A stretch of 64,000 bases of DNA from Molossus alvarezi. Lineage: Eukaryota > Chordata > Mammalia > Chiroptera > Molossidae. The stretch covers positions 22,676,488 through 22,740,487 of the forward strand of contig CM073898.1 in NCBI GenBank assembly GCA_037176705.1, written 5' to 3'. Under the pieces are notes generated by a model. It was not told where the DNA came from, did not search any database, and worked only from the letters and a program-made list of their open reading frames with translations. Positions within the stretch are counted from its first letter, which is position 1. Every line of letters begins with the position of its first letter. Made by a program: the position numbers and the translations under genes. Shown here piece by piece: positions 46,515 to 58,959 of this stretch.

Positions 46515-46760
46515 TTAAATGTTTAAATCATCAGGGCCTGGATTCAGACAGACTTGGGTTTCGACACAAACTCCACCATTTCTTGGCAAGCGGACAATTG
46601 GTAAACGAATTGAACTCTCTAATCATCAATTCTCTCCTCCTATAAATTGGGATGGGAACCATAACTACTACATTACTTTATACAGTTTTTTAAATAATTA
46701 AATAAAATACCACCTGAAAGAATTAGAAAATGGTCTTACAAAGATATATGTTCGATAAAC
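46515..46760 (+). mobile_element. MIR SINE
   Basis: Sense MIR: ctggattcagacagacttgg, gtttcgacacaaactccacc, ctataaattgggatgggaac, ttaaataattaaataaaata. Tail decayed. Confidence 0.72.
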
Positions 46761-48009
46761 AGTATCTATTATAAATTAGCAGAAATAGCAGCTGGAAGTA
46801 ATTAATTTTCTTTCTTTCCCTTCTCACTTTTTAAAAAAGTTGCATGCCTTGGAAATGCTTAAATCTAAACTGGTAAAAGCAGGTTCTTCAATGGTCAAGA
46901 TATTCCTAAAACACCCTGCAAATCAGAGCCAGAGATAGCTGATGACTCTATTTGTAGTGAAAGACAGCCCTGATTAAAAATAATGAACAAAATACTTATT
47001 AAAATTTATTTTCTTTATGTGTTGTGCCTTTTTCCTATGAAAGGATACTTTCAATAACTGTGAGTATCATTTTTGACAAATGAAATCCTCAAGGTATTAC
47101 CAACAGAGTTACTTCTCAATTGTCTTTTATCATTATACAACATTTGTATCAAATAACTCGAGGATCTTTCTACTTTTCTTTCTCTCTTCCTTTAGGTGTC
47201 AACGATGCATTTTAGATGCTGAAGAGCTGATTTTCTATTACTGATGTCAGAAAGTAAATTAAACAACAACAACTGGTTTATCTTAAGTGGAAGTTATTTT
47301 CTCTATGTACGGTCAAAGGAATGTTTAATTGTACATGTCAACTTACTAGTCGAAGAGATAAAGGCTGTATTCAAACTAGTTTAAGACTTTAAAAACAGAC
47401 TGTGAGTTACTCAGCATGTCAAAGTCAACCATTATAGAAGTCACTGCCCCCTTTTTGTGATAAGCATCTAGAGGTTCCAAGCTGCTGATGCTACCTAAAA
47501 AAAGTGAACTTGTCTTTTTCAGGGACATCTTTAGAATGGTAAGTAAGGCTTCTGGGAGATTACATGGTGCAAGTTTGATTTCTCAAAATAATTTCAATTG
47601 AGGTTTGTAATTATAGGTTCATTTTTTGGTAAGAAAACAAGTCTATAATGGCAATTAACTTATCACATAACTTCAAGTATGTGATTTCTAATTTATATTC
47701 CTCAAAAATAATTTATATTGCTTGACATTTCTCACTACTGAAAGAAATAAATTATACAAGTACAGCAGTTCTATTATACATTAAATAAAATGAATGTGCC
47801 TTTAGTGGTTTAGCATTATAAACTATTATAAGAGAAATAATACATGTTTCTGGAAATTCAAGGAAGGTAATACTTAATTTGAAATAAAAACTAGAACTGT
47901 GCACTATCTGATAAATTCATGTACCCTTTTGACTGACATATTTATTTTTCAGTAGCTGTTTCTTAATTTTTCTCTCATTAAAGAAAACACAGTAGCATTT
48001 ATCAATAGT
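46761..48009. other. Unassigned sequence
   Basis: No gene or repeat that I can support. Confidence 0.35.
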
Positions 48010-48515
48010 GTTCTATCATCTACCGACTTGCTCTCAGATCCATTTCCAGCCTTTTCCTGCTCTGTTCTATATTACAAAAACATATATATTTCCCACAATT
48101 CCTTGCCTTTGGCTTTTAGGAAGTTTCAGCTAATGAGAGCCTCTAGCAGAAGACCAATTTGGGAGATGGGGAAAAACAATATCTTTGTCTTCCTTTCTTT
48201 CTGTGAGAGCAGCTGATTTCCTCCATGGTTCTACCTTCCACTAGACAGCTTTATCCTCTGTGATCTCAGCCCCAACCAGAAAGGCTTAATGTATGTCCAG
48301 TTTCTACCAGGTGACACCAGCTCCTGAGATCTAATTACCTGATTTCCTCTTTGTCCCTTCAGCCCTACGAATGAAGACTTGCTTCTTCTAATCTTCGGTC
48401 ATCTCATTGTCCTTAATGTGGGTCCTCTGTTCTTCAATCACCTGGTAACCAGTGTTCTGTATCTGGAAAACCTAAAATGAATCTGTTTTCTAATTAAATC
48501 CTGACTAATGCACTG
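48010..48515 (+). mobile_element. Possible ancient LTR/MaLR-like relic
   Basis: The layout and phrases (ttggcttttaggaagtttca, caggtgacaccagctcctga, ending ttaaatcctgactaatgca) recall old mammalian LTR-type repeats. I cannot name a family and no TSD is visible. Confidence 0.3.
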
Positions 48516-48779
48516 AAGTTTAAGGAGAATATATTTGTTCCCTACCAACAAGAAACAAGATTCCTTCTTTCTGAAATCTTCTACAATTTAGTCACTGTGG
48601 TTTGATTTCCTCCTGGAGCTTGTCAGAACCTTTTCCAGGAGAAGACAGGCTTAGGTGTATATGTTACTATTTATCTCATCTAGACCAAAACAATATGCAA
48701 ATTATGGGTAAGGAAGGAGGCAGGCTATCAAAGTAGACTACATATGGGTTATATAACTAATCATATCACATTTAAGGTA

Positions 48780-48905
48780 CTCAGAATTACTTAAAGTAGG
48801 CTATTAGACCATAATGCAATTAAACTAGAAATCACTAACAGAAAGATAACAGGAAAATCTATAGATACTTGGAAATTAAATGACATAAGAGGGCATGATG
48901 TCTGC
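48780..48905 (+). mobile_element. L1M fragment, end of endonuclease region
   Basis: Sense L1: agaccataatgcaattaaac, tagaaatcactaacagaaag, ataacaggaaaatctatag, ttggaaattaaatgacat. Short. Confidence 0.7.
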
Positions 48906-49089
48906 AACTTACTTTAAATTATTCAAAAATAATATGTTTGTGTGATGTGTGTATAAATATGAGTGTGTGTATACACATGCTATATGTGTATAAAAAGAGA
49001 AAGAGAGAAAGTAAATTTGGTATAATTAAAGTTATCCAAAATTATTTGTACTGTTTTTATGATCTCTAACAAAGCCTGAATTTTGTCAA

Positions 49090-50100
49090 AATAGTAAGTG
49101 CAGGTGAGATAAAAATAAACTAGAATCCTTATTACCAGCAAATCTTCTCAAAAGAAATATAAAACGTAGCTCCTAAAGCAGGATAAAAATGATACCAGAG
49201 TAAAACTTAGAATTTAGAAAAGATTAAAGAGCAATGAAATGAGTAAATATGTGGATAAATACTAGCAAATATTAACACTAGTCACTATACAAAAGAGATC
49301 AATTATAGGATACGTAAAATTAAAATGTATGATTACATTAATGCAAAATAACTTGGGACCTAAATAAATTCAGTGTGTTTCTGGTGAGGAAATGGTAACC
49401 ATAATATTCTCTTGTGTTGTAATAAATTAAGGAGAACTCTAAAAATATATTAATTAAATACTTCCAGGAAACTAAGAAGTAACATAAAAGAGAACAAATA
49501 AAATATTTAATTATTTCACAGAACGTAGTAAAAGAGAGAAAATGAAACAGAAAACAAATGCATTAGAAGGAAATAAACAAGATATATATGTATATATAGA
49601 AACATGCAATTAATTTTAAATTGAACTAAAAACTTCAAGCAGTATTCTGCAAAACTCAATAGTATGCGTCTTATAAGAGATAGACATTATATACAAAGGC
49701 ATTAAAATATTGACAGTACAGTATAGTAATCATAGAAATTTATATACCATAAATAAACTTAAATAAACATAATATAATTATCTTGACATCAGAATATGCA
49801 CATTTTTAACAAATTACTAGAGATAATGTGAGATGAAGGAACAAAAAGATTTTTTAAAAATTAAAATTAGAAATATGTACACAAACAATAATATAGTTTT
49901 AAATACATAAAGCAAAATGTATGGACCTAAAGAAAAAATTGACAAAACCATAATCATAATGGAAGATTTTAACATATCTCTATGAGTGGATAAATGAATC
50001 CAACAACATTTGGAAAGAAAATAGATAATAGGTACAATATGATGAACAAAGTTGATATAAATGATATTTAGAATACTACATAACAATAGAATCAAGATCC
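49090..50100 (+). mobile_element. L1M relic, ORF1-ORF2 spacer and endonuclease region
   Basis: A-rich sense L1M: atgagtaaatatgtggataa, aaaatgtatgattacattaa, then endonuclease text ttactagagataatgtgag, aataatatagttttaaatac and cataatggaagattttaaca. It ends near 50100. It maps upstream of the 48780 fragment on L1, so the two are separate insertions or rearranged. Confidence 0.6.
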
Positions 50101-50219
50101 TTTAAAAATGTGACAAATGATTTTACTCTCAGGTTCAGAAGCCTGTGATGGTCACTGTCTTTGCTAGACATTTTCCATTTGACACTCTATTATTAGAGTG
50201 TGCCGCTGTTTCCCGCCAA

Positions 50220-50554
50220 GATTGTCTAATACAGCGTCTCATTCGGAGAAGAAACTAAAATGCTTATGATGGTCAATTAAGCCCTCTCTGGATTCTCTAT
50301 CCCTCTGACCAATCTCCTCCTTCTCACCATGTCATTCATCCTGAAACTGTTCTCACCACCTTGCTTCTCACAGAGCATCATATTTATGCTCCAAACTCAG
50401 GCTCAGGGACTCTGTCCTTGCTGCTTTCTCTCGCTGGTGCTTGTTTTCCTACACATTCATGTCTCATTACCACACTTCTTTCAGGTGTCTGCTTTCCTAT
50501 TTTATTATCCCTAGTTTCCTTTCCTGCTCTATTTTCTCCCAGAGATATCTGAGA

Positions 50555-50585
<31 letters not shown>

Positions 50586-50760
50586 GTGTGGGTGTGTGTG
50601 CATCAGTTTCTTTTGATAGTTCCTTTCTCTATTCAATGTCACAAAAATTCCATAATCTAGCTTTTTTTTCTTTTTATTTTGTTCTCTTCCATCCTGAAGT
50701 GTCTAGAATCTTTCCTGGTACATAGCAAGCACTCAATGAATATGTACAGAATAGATAAGT
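50220..50760 (+). mobile_element. L2 relic (sense)
   Basis: Pyrimidine-rich sense L2 ORF2 end with ctttcaggtgtctgctttcc and the 3' tail ctggtacatagcaagcactc, aatgaatatgtacagaatag. Contains a GT microsatellite. The short ORFs here are decayed L2 or noise. Confidence 0.55.
50554..50600. repeat. (GT)n microsatellite with GGGT interruptions
   Basis: About 47 bases of GT with three g-rich interruptions, inside the L2 relic. Confidence 0.95.
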
Positions 50761-51194
50761 AAGTAAATAACTGAGTGAATTTGAACTTGAAAAGAATATA
50801 TCTGAAAATTAAGATATCCTTCAAATTTATGATGGAATATAATTACTGCACAGAACACATTTTAAAGTGTTTATTCAATATTCCCACCATATAACATGTT
50901 TAATTACACATGTTAAGTACATGGAGATTTATGGAACCTCTGGCTGTGGATGGAGTATAGTTGGTGGCAATCCAGAATACAGACTGACTGCTGTTAACTT
51001 TGGGAAGCCACAGTAGATAAACTGTAAGCCTGAATGTGTCTGTGTGCATGCTAGTGAAGAAGTCCCAGAGTCATTTCTAGCTAGTGCTTCTGGGCAAAGA
51101 GATTCATCACACTCATTGTCCCAAAGACCTGCTGCTCTTGTCATGCCACCATATTGAAATATTATCTTAAATCAGAGGATCAGAAGCTACAGTC

Positions 51195-51335
51195 TTCTCT
51201 AATCATAGGATTGAAATTCAGGATATGTGTCAGAATGAATTTAGAGTAATCATTTAATTTTATAAGTACAGAAACTAAGACCTATAAAAATGAGCAGATT
51301 TGATCAAGATTTTATAACTATATTCAGATGAAGCA
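51195..51335 (-). mobile_element. MIR-type relic (antisense)
   Basis: The text tataagtacagaaactaaga, cctataaaaatgagcagatt, tgatcaagattttataacta fits antisense MIR. Weak. Confidence 0.5.
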
Positions 51336-51924
51336 GTATCCAAAAGACAAGTTTCCTAAATGCCTATCCAAAATATTTTATGTCGCCATGTTATAGACTA
51401 AGACTATTCTTACAAGTCCATCTAATTAAAAGTGAGAATAAACATTGTTGTGATTTACCCCAGAAAGGATGGTAAGAAATCAAAGATTTTGCATTGTTCC
51501 CTGCACACATTTTTGAACTCTTGAAAGAAAATGATTGCAGATATCCACATCAATTCCTGAAATCTAAAGTACGTTCTTTCTCCTTTTTTGTTGTTGCCTT
51601 TTTCTTTGAACTTTCTAAAGTTGAGCTTCTCCTGAACCTCTTCCAGTGTGCACCTTTTGAAGTGAAGTGCTCCAGTAATTTATTTCGTATGCTCTGCACA
51701 CAAGTAAAGCAATAAAGATTCTCTTTACAAAATAACAAATTTTAGAATGTTGGTTCTTTTAAGTTAGAACATAGAGAGACAGTGACCATACAATCTGGAG
51801 ACATATATGAACATATTTTTGTTTTGTATATCATATCACTAAAACTAAAGTTGTATACAGACCAACATTTGAGATATTATAGCCAGTTGCTAATTTTTCA
51901 TCTAATGGCACAAGCCAAAAACCG

Positions 51925-52620
51925 AGGGGATGATTCTTGACCCCATCCTTTCCTTCTCTCTTGTAATCAATGGCAGAATTTTCTTTTTATTTTACCCAAT
52001 AAATAATCTGTCTATTTTAAAATTTTTCTCTACCACCATATTAGTTCAAGTTGACAAAATCTCTCATTTGAATAATTGTCATAGCCTTAAAATGCAAAAT
52101 CGATTATTTATCATGATGTTTCCATCATTTCTATGACATTTTGGTACCCTCAGATAAAAGTCAAAACCCCAAATCCAGCTTAAAATGCTCATTTTATTTT
52201 ACCTTAAATACTGTTTCAGCTACATCTTACATCATGTTTTGTTTTCCTGCATACTCCAAAATTTGGTGTGACTTTAGTTTCTTAATATTCTCCACTGTCT
52301 TCCTTGCTTAATGTACTTTGTAGCTCTGTTAAAATGCTCGTCTCTCCTTTAACCAATTAACTCCCAGAAATGATTATACTTTAGCTTAAGTACTCTATCT
52401 TTAGATAGGCTTCAACCTCACTTATAGGCACTCTTTTGGTACTCCATTGGAAATTGACATTTGTATTTGCTTGATTATGATTCATCATTACCTATCTAAA
52501 CAGAAAGCTATATGAAAGCATGGACCATGCCAGTTTTGACTCATAATTTTGTGTACGAGTCTAACTCACAGTAGTTACACAGAGAAAGATTTATGAAATC
52601 AATGAATAATCTTTACTGTA
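51925..52620 (+). mobile_element. L2 relic (sense)
   Basis: Follows L2 ORF2 toward the 3' end: gatgattcttgaccccatcc, aaatctctcatttgaataat, aaagtcaaaaccccaaatcc, then the tail agcatggaccatgccagttt, gttacacagagaaagattta and aatgaataat. No frame survives. Confidence 0.68.
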
Positions 52621-52689
52621 GCTGAGATATCATATATTGCATCTAAGCCTCCAGCCTTTATAAACAAAGAATGTTTCAGTTAGACTCAA

Positions 52690-53110
52690 ACTCTGGATAA
52701 CACAGATGCTGTGATAAAGCTGCATAGTAACAATTGCCAAAAATCCCAGTGCCTTGTACAATTACAATAATTTATTTCACGCTTATGGATTTGTATGTAA
52801 ACTACAATTTGATTAATGTCAGGTCAGATTACCTACTGGGCTAGGGTAAAATGCTGGCTTTGAATCAAGTTTCTGTCTGCTGCAAGTATCTTCCTTCTAG
52901 GGCCCACTTAAAGGCTTTCTGGGCATGCATTCTTCATGACCAAGGTCAGCAGCTCCAAGAAGTCTCATGAGATTCTACCAAACCTTCTAAATCTTCATCT
53001 TGAAGCTGTTATTTTTGTCCACGTTCCATTGTGTAAAGCAATCCCCATGACAAAGCCCAAAATTAGTGGGCAGGAATAATGTGGACAAATAATACAATCT
53101 ATACAGGCTG
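52690..53110 (+). mobile_element. Ancient interspersed repeat, family not named
   Basis: The order tgccaaaaatcccagtgcct, aatttatttcacgcttatgg, ttctgggcatgcattcttca and gacaaagcccaaaattagtg follows an old mammalian repeat that I recognise only by its phrase order. Boundaries approximate. Confidence 0.4.
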
Positions 53111-54020
53111 ACAAGCCAAAATGATAGCAAGAATTCTTCTAAATTGATAACATTTTAGAAAATTGAAATTCTAAATAATTATTAAGATAGAGTCATCATA
53201 GGCTGAAGACACTCTTAAATAAAATATCTACCCTGTATAGATGCTAGGTGCTGCTTTAGAATCTTGTTATGACTTTTGCATCTACCTGAAATACTGACTT
53301 TTGTTCAGAAAACACATTTCATGCCAATTCATTCACTTTAGTTCCATATTTGTAAACATTCCTCTCACCCTCTTTGGGTTATTATGAAGTGTTTCTCTCT
53401 TCAATATGACTCCAGCTGTGTTAGACATATACTGGATTTGCAACAAAATGGCATGACAGTGTCCCTTGAGCCATTATTAGCTGATAATTCTCACTCCATT
53501 TCCTACTGCTATCCCCAGCCCTCACAATAAATCCAGCTAAACCACTGGTAAGGAGAAACCTGTCCAGGAATCGGTAAATAGACTTAAATGTGCCTCTACT
53601 AAAATAGTAGTCTATTAATTTGGAGATTAGAAGAAACACTATTTAATATACAATAATTCTGCCATTGGTTTAGATAAAAATTTGGACCGTATCCCAGCAG
53701 CATTTCCCCAATTCTTGAGAGTAATGGGTCTCCAATTAACCTTACTTATAGAAATTCTAACATCATCGATACTCTCAACAGTCTTGGAAATCAATGGGCA
53801 CATTAGTCAGTCGTACTGAATATAAAACAGTCAATGTTCTTCTTTAAGAAGAAATTTGAGTATCTTAGCAAATGAAATTGTGCTTATTGTGCATATATGA
53901 CAAGTTGGTTTCCCTGTGTTACTAATTATACATGTTCTAGGACTCAGGAGAACTAAAATTGTTACTACACAGTATAGTGATATGGAATCCCTCCATATTA
54001 AAAGGAAACAAACTTGATTA
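53111..54020. other. Unassigned sequence
   Basis: No gene or repeat recognised. Confidence 0.35.
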
Positions 54021-54039
54021 CCATGCCCATCGCACTGTT

Positions 54040-54790
54040 TCAATCCAACTGGAGCATCCAGTCAGCAAGGGAGGCAAAGGCGTTGGAGGGGCCCAAGGCA
54101 GGAAAGGATGCTTGACAGCTGCTTCCAGGGAATACAGTGTTGGCCGCACAGGGCCACGCATATACTTCCAGAGTCCTCGTGGGGCTGCAGGCAAGGGACC
54201 AGTGAGGCACCAAGGGAAGGTCATGGTCAAAGAAGACAGCCAGGAGCTAGGAAGCACCTGTCTCTGGAGAGCGGATCCTGGAGCAGTGCACTCACCTCTA
54301 TGATTTCCAGGAACAGGAGATCCCGGAACTGGAGATTGATGTGGTTGAGAGGTTGGACGTGAAGAGTGATGGTACCTAGGCTGCCAGTGGTCAAAGAGCT
54401 GCTTCTTGACTTTTACAAACCCATGAGGTCTTAACTTCTAGACAAGATCCGGGACATGCAGAAGCTGAGCACACCCCAGAAGAAGTAAGGGTCGTTGGGC
54501 CCAGATGAACAGTGGCTCCCACGGGACAAGAGCTGCACCCCACCCCCACCTTGTAGCAACAGCGATACCAGGAGTCCCCGTGGCTAGTCCTGGTGCCAAG
54601 AGCAGGTCTCCTAGACCCTTGCCCCAGGGCCTCTTCCCTCCCCTCTTAGTTCTTCATTTTGAGTTAATTTGTTTGTGTGTGTATGTATTTGTTTTTGTTA
54701 TTAAACTGGTGGGACTGTTTGTGTTTTTATATTGACTCTGTGACGCAGGACCTTTAATAAAGCTAAGATACGCCTTTGATACAACTAAAA
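54040..54790 (+). pseudogene. PPP1R14B (pseudogene): Processed pseudogene of PPP1R14B
   Basis: A retrocopy of the mRNA for protein phosphatase 1 regulatory inhibitor subunit 14B, a small cytosolic inhibitor of PP1. It is intron-less. In one frame GPRIYFQSP, GAAGKGPVRHQGKVMVK appears (54140-54230). The acidic helix EIPELEIDV follows near 54320 in another frame, then LLDKIRDMQKLSTPQKK and a TAA at 54486-54488. A 3' UTR of about 270 bp leads to AATAAA at 54756-54761 and a decayed A-rich tail at about 54783-54796. Lesions include a deletion between the PP1-binding segment and the acidic helix, frameshifts and a stop after the helix, so no inhibitor is made. The GC-rich block stands out from the AT-rich surroundings. 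TSDs are not clear. Confidence 0.88.
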
Positions 54791-54799
54791 AGAAAAGCT

Positions 54800-56890
54800 G
54801 ATTCATTCCCTGCCCCTGAATACAGATTTTATTCTAAAAGATTAAATTCAGATTGGTTGCATATTTGCATGGATGAAAAATAAAAACTTTTCATCCTTTA
54901 GACCATCAATTTATTGTTGTGTCTCTTATTCCCTTACATAATAATCTAGCTCCTCCTTTATTGTTTGAAAACATTTGCTAGGCCCTTGTTAAGGTATATT
55001 CTATTTCCCATTCTAAACATTTTCACTTATTTCTTCTTTTCTTCTGTAGTGATAGTTTAGGAACCACCCTCCACTTGTGTAATGCCCTACAAATGCACAC
55101 GCTGGTTTGCGTGTGAACTTGGTGTCTAATATGGTGGAGGATGCCTAGAGCTGACTTCCTGCCAAAACAACCATTAAAATCCCTTTGGCATGATTGTAGT
55201 TACTCTAAATCAACCCATTTTCCCCCCTGAAATGCTCACATATTAAATTGCACAAGTCAATGAGTTTTGATAAATGTATACACCCAGATCACTACCACCC
55301 TGAACATTCCTCTCGACTCAGAATGTTCCTCTTAGTCACCTTCCATCAGATCCCCACTCTGTGTGGGTTAAAATAAAAATCCAGATTTTTGTTCCCATTT
55401 ATCAGTTTGTTTTATCTGTTCAAAAAATTTATGTATCCCCAAAATATATAGTATGTATTCATTTGGGTCTGGCTTCTTTAGGCAACATGAGTTTCTTAAA
55501 TCTCAGATTTTGTCATTTATATCACACGTTTTTGTGATTCTAGTAAAAAGGGTGTGCTGTGATGACTTTCTTCATGCTCAGCAGTAGTGAAAGTTTAACC
55601 TGTTCTTGAACTATGAACTTTTGTTCTCTGTATTGACTCCCAACAATCCTTGGGGAATTTAATTTCTATTCACCTTTGCATCTTTGTATTTTTTTCACAC
55701 TAATACCGGCCCCTTCAGTGTCTGTCCTGTTAGCTTTCTATTCTTCCTGCTGGAAAAATTTTGAATGATTTCTGAGATCCCATTAGATTTTCATGTGAAC
55801 ACATCATGGTTTTTACTCATGTTGTGCTTAGTATTATAAGTCATCCTGAAGGTGAGCTCTAATACCACAATGGGAAACAAAATTAGTATTGGTACATTAA
55901 TGCTCTTGAATGTTGCTGTTTTTGGCTGTTTGACCATATATATTATATTTGCTTATCAAATCTAATCACAACTTTGATGTTATGCCTTCTAGGTGAATGA
56001 TTTTAATTAAATCGAGCATCTCTATACATTTCAAACTTAGACCTAAAAATAATATTTGTTTTTTTATCATTACACTAGTAAATAATCTTATTTGTTTTAT
56101 GAGTGAGATATAAAACAAGATTATGTTATTGCTTTTAAAGTACTAAAAATACAGTGATTATGTTACATTAAAAATTAAACCATACAGAAAAATCACTAGC
56201 AAGACCATGTTTAAAGACAATGTGTTAAGAATGAAAGTTGTATATGCCATGTTTTTCCATTTTATTTAAGCTCAAATTTACTATTATGTTTTGAGGAGAA
56301 AACAATTTTTATATTCATGTTTTAAAAATGTATCAGTATTTTGTAATTTATGAAGGATTTAAAAATTATAAAACATACATCACTTTATTAAATTATTAAA
56401 CATACAACATTAAGGTATGTTTTTTAATTCTATATTATATACTTTAAAAAATAAGTCTAAAATTTCTCTTTAACCTCTCTTCCCTAGTGAATTCATCACT
56501 GACGAGTCATAAGCTGCAAAAATGACCTTTCTAAATTTGTATTCTGTGAACTATGTTATCAATACAACTAGTTGTGCATATTTTTTCTACTGTTTGGGTA
56601 CACAAGTGAAGGAGGCAGATATAACAGAATCAAGAGGGGAGGTTTTTTATGAATAAGGTGCCTATAGATGGCTTTCCTCACATCTATCTAGTTTGGAGTT
56701 CACTGAACTTCTTGGGTCTGTTGGTTTTCTGTCATTTTTATGAAATTTTCAATCAATATTTCTTTGGTTATATTTTCTATGCCATTCTCTTTCTCTTTCT
56801 TTCTGAGATTCCAATTACAGTTTTGTTAGCCTCCGTGACACTGTGTCATAGGTTATTGAGCTTCTGTTCATTTATTTTGGAGTAACCATG
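54800..56890. other. Unassigned sequence with one old repeat
   Basis: Mostly nothing recognised. At 55240-55600 the text ttttgataaatgtatacacc, cagatcactaccaccctgaa, ggtctggcttctttaggcaa follows a common old mammalian repeat (likely L1-derived) that I cannot name. No gene. Confidence 0.35.
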
Positions 56891-56899
56891 CCAGCTTTA

Positions 56900-57900
56900 T
56901 CACAGCTGTTAGATGGCTTCAAGGGTATAGTTAGATGTTAGGAGAATCTCTGATAAGTAGGAAAAGGGAAACTGAGATAGATGGTTAGAGAAATGGGACC
57001 AAACAATCTGAACCAATTTATAGGCAGCTAGTAAATTGCAGGATCTTATCTTCCCTAACCATGGACACTTGAGAGCATATAGTTTATACCTCTCCTCCCT
57101 AACCAGAGAGTAAATAGCTTAAATCACCCTGGTCAGACAAATAGATAACAAAGACCCAGTTAGTGCCATTAGTGCCAGCCAAACCCAAGAACAGCTGAAG
57201 TCAGGGGAATAAATAACAAAAAAAAACCAATTAGAGCTACATAATCCAAGATAGAGGTAAAGCTTACCAGAAAATGACCCTGGTCCCTGTATGCCCTCAT
57301 TTTGGTACATCAACATACTAAAGAACACACCTGGAAAGCTAATGAATATTCTGCTGAGACCCTCCCCTGAGACCTCCTCTAGAATTCCTGTTTCTAGAAA
57401 AGAGAGGAAGACCCTTAAGACAAAAGATGCCATCAAGGCTCTTCCTGGAGCACACCTAAGCCTTTCTTCCCCCTTGGTCAGGTGTGAACTTTCTTTCTCC
57501 TAAACTCTAAGGGTCCCTATAAAGCTTGAGCAGCAGCAGCTCATCCCAGGCTCACTCCCTGAACCTATCTCCAGGGCCCCCTTCTCTCAGAATTTTCAGT
57601 GAGCTAACAACAACCCTGCCTTGGCTCACTGTGACTTTTACCGCTCAGTAAATCCATGCAGCCCAGTGTGGCTCACTTCTTTTTGGAAATGGTTCTAGAA
57701 GGCCAAAGCAGCCCCACATAGGCTCTCTCCTGTTGCTTCTTCTATCCTAAGCCCTTCCTTTGTTTCAATGTCCCCAACTTTAATAAATGTACTCAAAACC
57801 ACCTGAACTTGTGTTATTAAATCTTTTCTGCACAAAGTCAAGAGCCAAAACACTGTTGGGTTCCCAAGGCAGATTTGCTGTGGGCTCAGTACCTTTCTAG
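56900..57900 (+). mobile_element. Probable ERV class I-like LTR (solo)
   Basis: A long block unlike its surroundings, with an LTR-like layout. The upstream U3-like part is followed by a TATA-like ctataaag near 57520, then a C-rich R/U5-like part, polyadenylation-type signals taataaatg (57780) and attaaatc, and a terminal stretch ending near ttgggttcccaaggca or slightly later. No gag, pol or env text is next to it, so a solo LTR is the simplest reading. Exact ends and TSD are not resolved. The two opposite-strand frames at 57119-57503 are not proteins. Confidence 0.5.
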
Positions 57901-58079
57901 TAACAGGATTAGAAGAAGTCGAATTTCAGGAGCTGAGATTAGTCTTATATCTTAGTTTGCAGATATACTCCATATATTCAACTAAGATGTCTCTGTGTGT
58001 CTCTCTGTGTTTGTGTGTGTGTGTATTATGCCAATTTTTTGAGGTAAAATTTTAATAAAGTAGGAGACAAACCCTTTGA

Positions 58080-58245
58080 CAGATATGTGGGACAAATATT
58101 TTCTCCCAGTCTATGGCTAATTTTTATATCTCTTTAATGCTATATTTTAAAAAACACTATAGTTTAATTTTTAGTAAGACTTGTTTATTAACTTTTTCTT
58201 TTTCTGTTTAATGTTCATTCTGTCCTGAAAAAAAAAATCTGTGCA
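58080..58245 (-). mobile_element. L1M fragment (antisense), ORF2 C-terminal region
   Basis: The text gggacaaatattttctccca, gtctatggctaatttttata and cactatagtttaatttttag is the antisense L1 ORF2 3' part. Confidence 0.6.
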
Positions 58246-58249
58246 TATT

Positions 58250-58955
58250 TCAAGTTTGCCACTTTGACTTTAAAACTTGTCATTTCCAGGATTGATGTTT
58301 CAGTACTTAACTGCTCATTACTGATATCTGTTTCCTTAAATCAGCATTGCAGATAGCAACCAATCACATAAAATATTATGTAATTCTTCCCAATTTTACC
58401 AGGTTCTCAGAAATGCTTTGCTTGATAGTATTGAGCATTTATGGCCTAAGGGAAGTGCTAAAATTATTTGGCAAGTCTCATTTTCCATTTTAATAGTCTT
58501 TTTATCTTGCAAAAAAAAGCTGTACAGAGAGAGATTAGGCAGCAAGACTGTGGACTTTTAATTGATGCCCTGGCCTTTAAATCTGCCTTCACATAAGCTG
58601 TGATGTCCTAAAGAAACACTTTACTCAAGGGGTCATTAGACAGAAATGCTCTTGCCTGATAAATGATGTTCTGCCTCTTTGATTTGTCTTCCTCAAGGTG
58701 GCTCTTTATTTAAGGCGTATCTTGTAGAAGGAAGAATAAGGAGGAGTAGGAAAGACTAAAGTGTATTCCTTAGCATTATTTTACGCCTAATAACCATTTT
58801 TTACATTTTTCCTTATTAGAGTAGGTACTTAAAAAGTAGTCCCTTTCATCATGAGAAATTTCAGACCAATGATGTCTGTACTGAATGTGTTTTTCTTTCT
58901 AAAGGAGAAGGAAGGGTTGCTTTGTGCCTACCTCAAGCATAATGAGAATAACCTC
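58250..58955. other. Apparently unique non-coding sequence
   Basis: No repeat recognised. Even composition with words such as cttttaattgatgccctggc and tttatttaaggcgtatcttg. Candidate conserved non-coding element, unproven. Confidence 0.3.
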
Positions 58956-58959
58956 ATGG

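Noticed and set aside
54018..54362. 84- to 114-codon ORFs as a functional PPP1R14B paralogue
   Set aside because: The conserved parts fall in different frames with an internal deletion and a stop.
57119..57503. Opposite-strand ORFs of 105 and 70 codons
   Set aside because: Both lie inside an LTR-like block and have no retroviral or host protein similarity.
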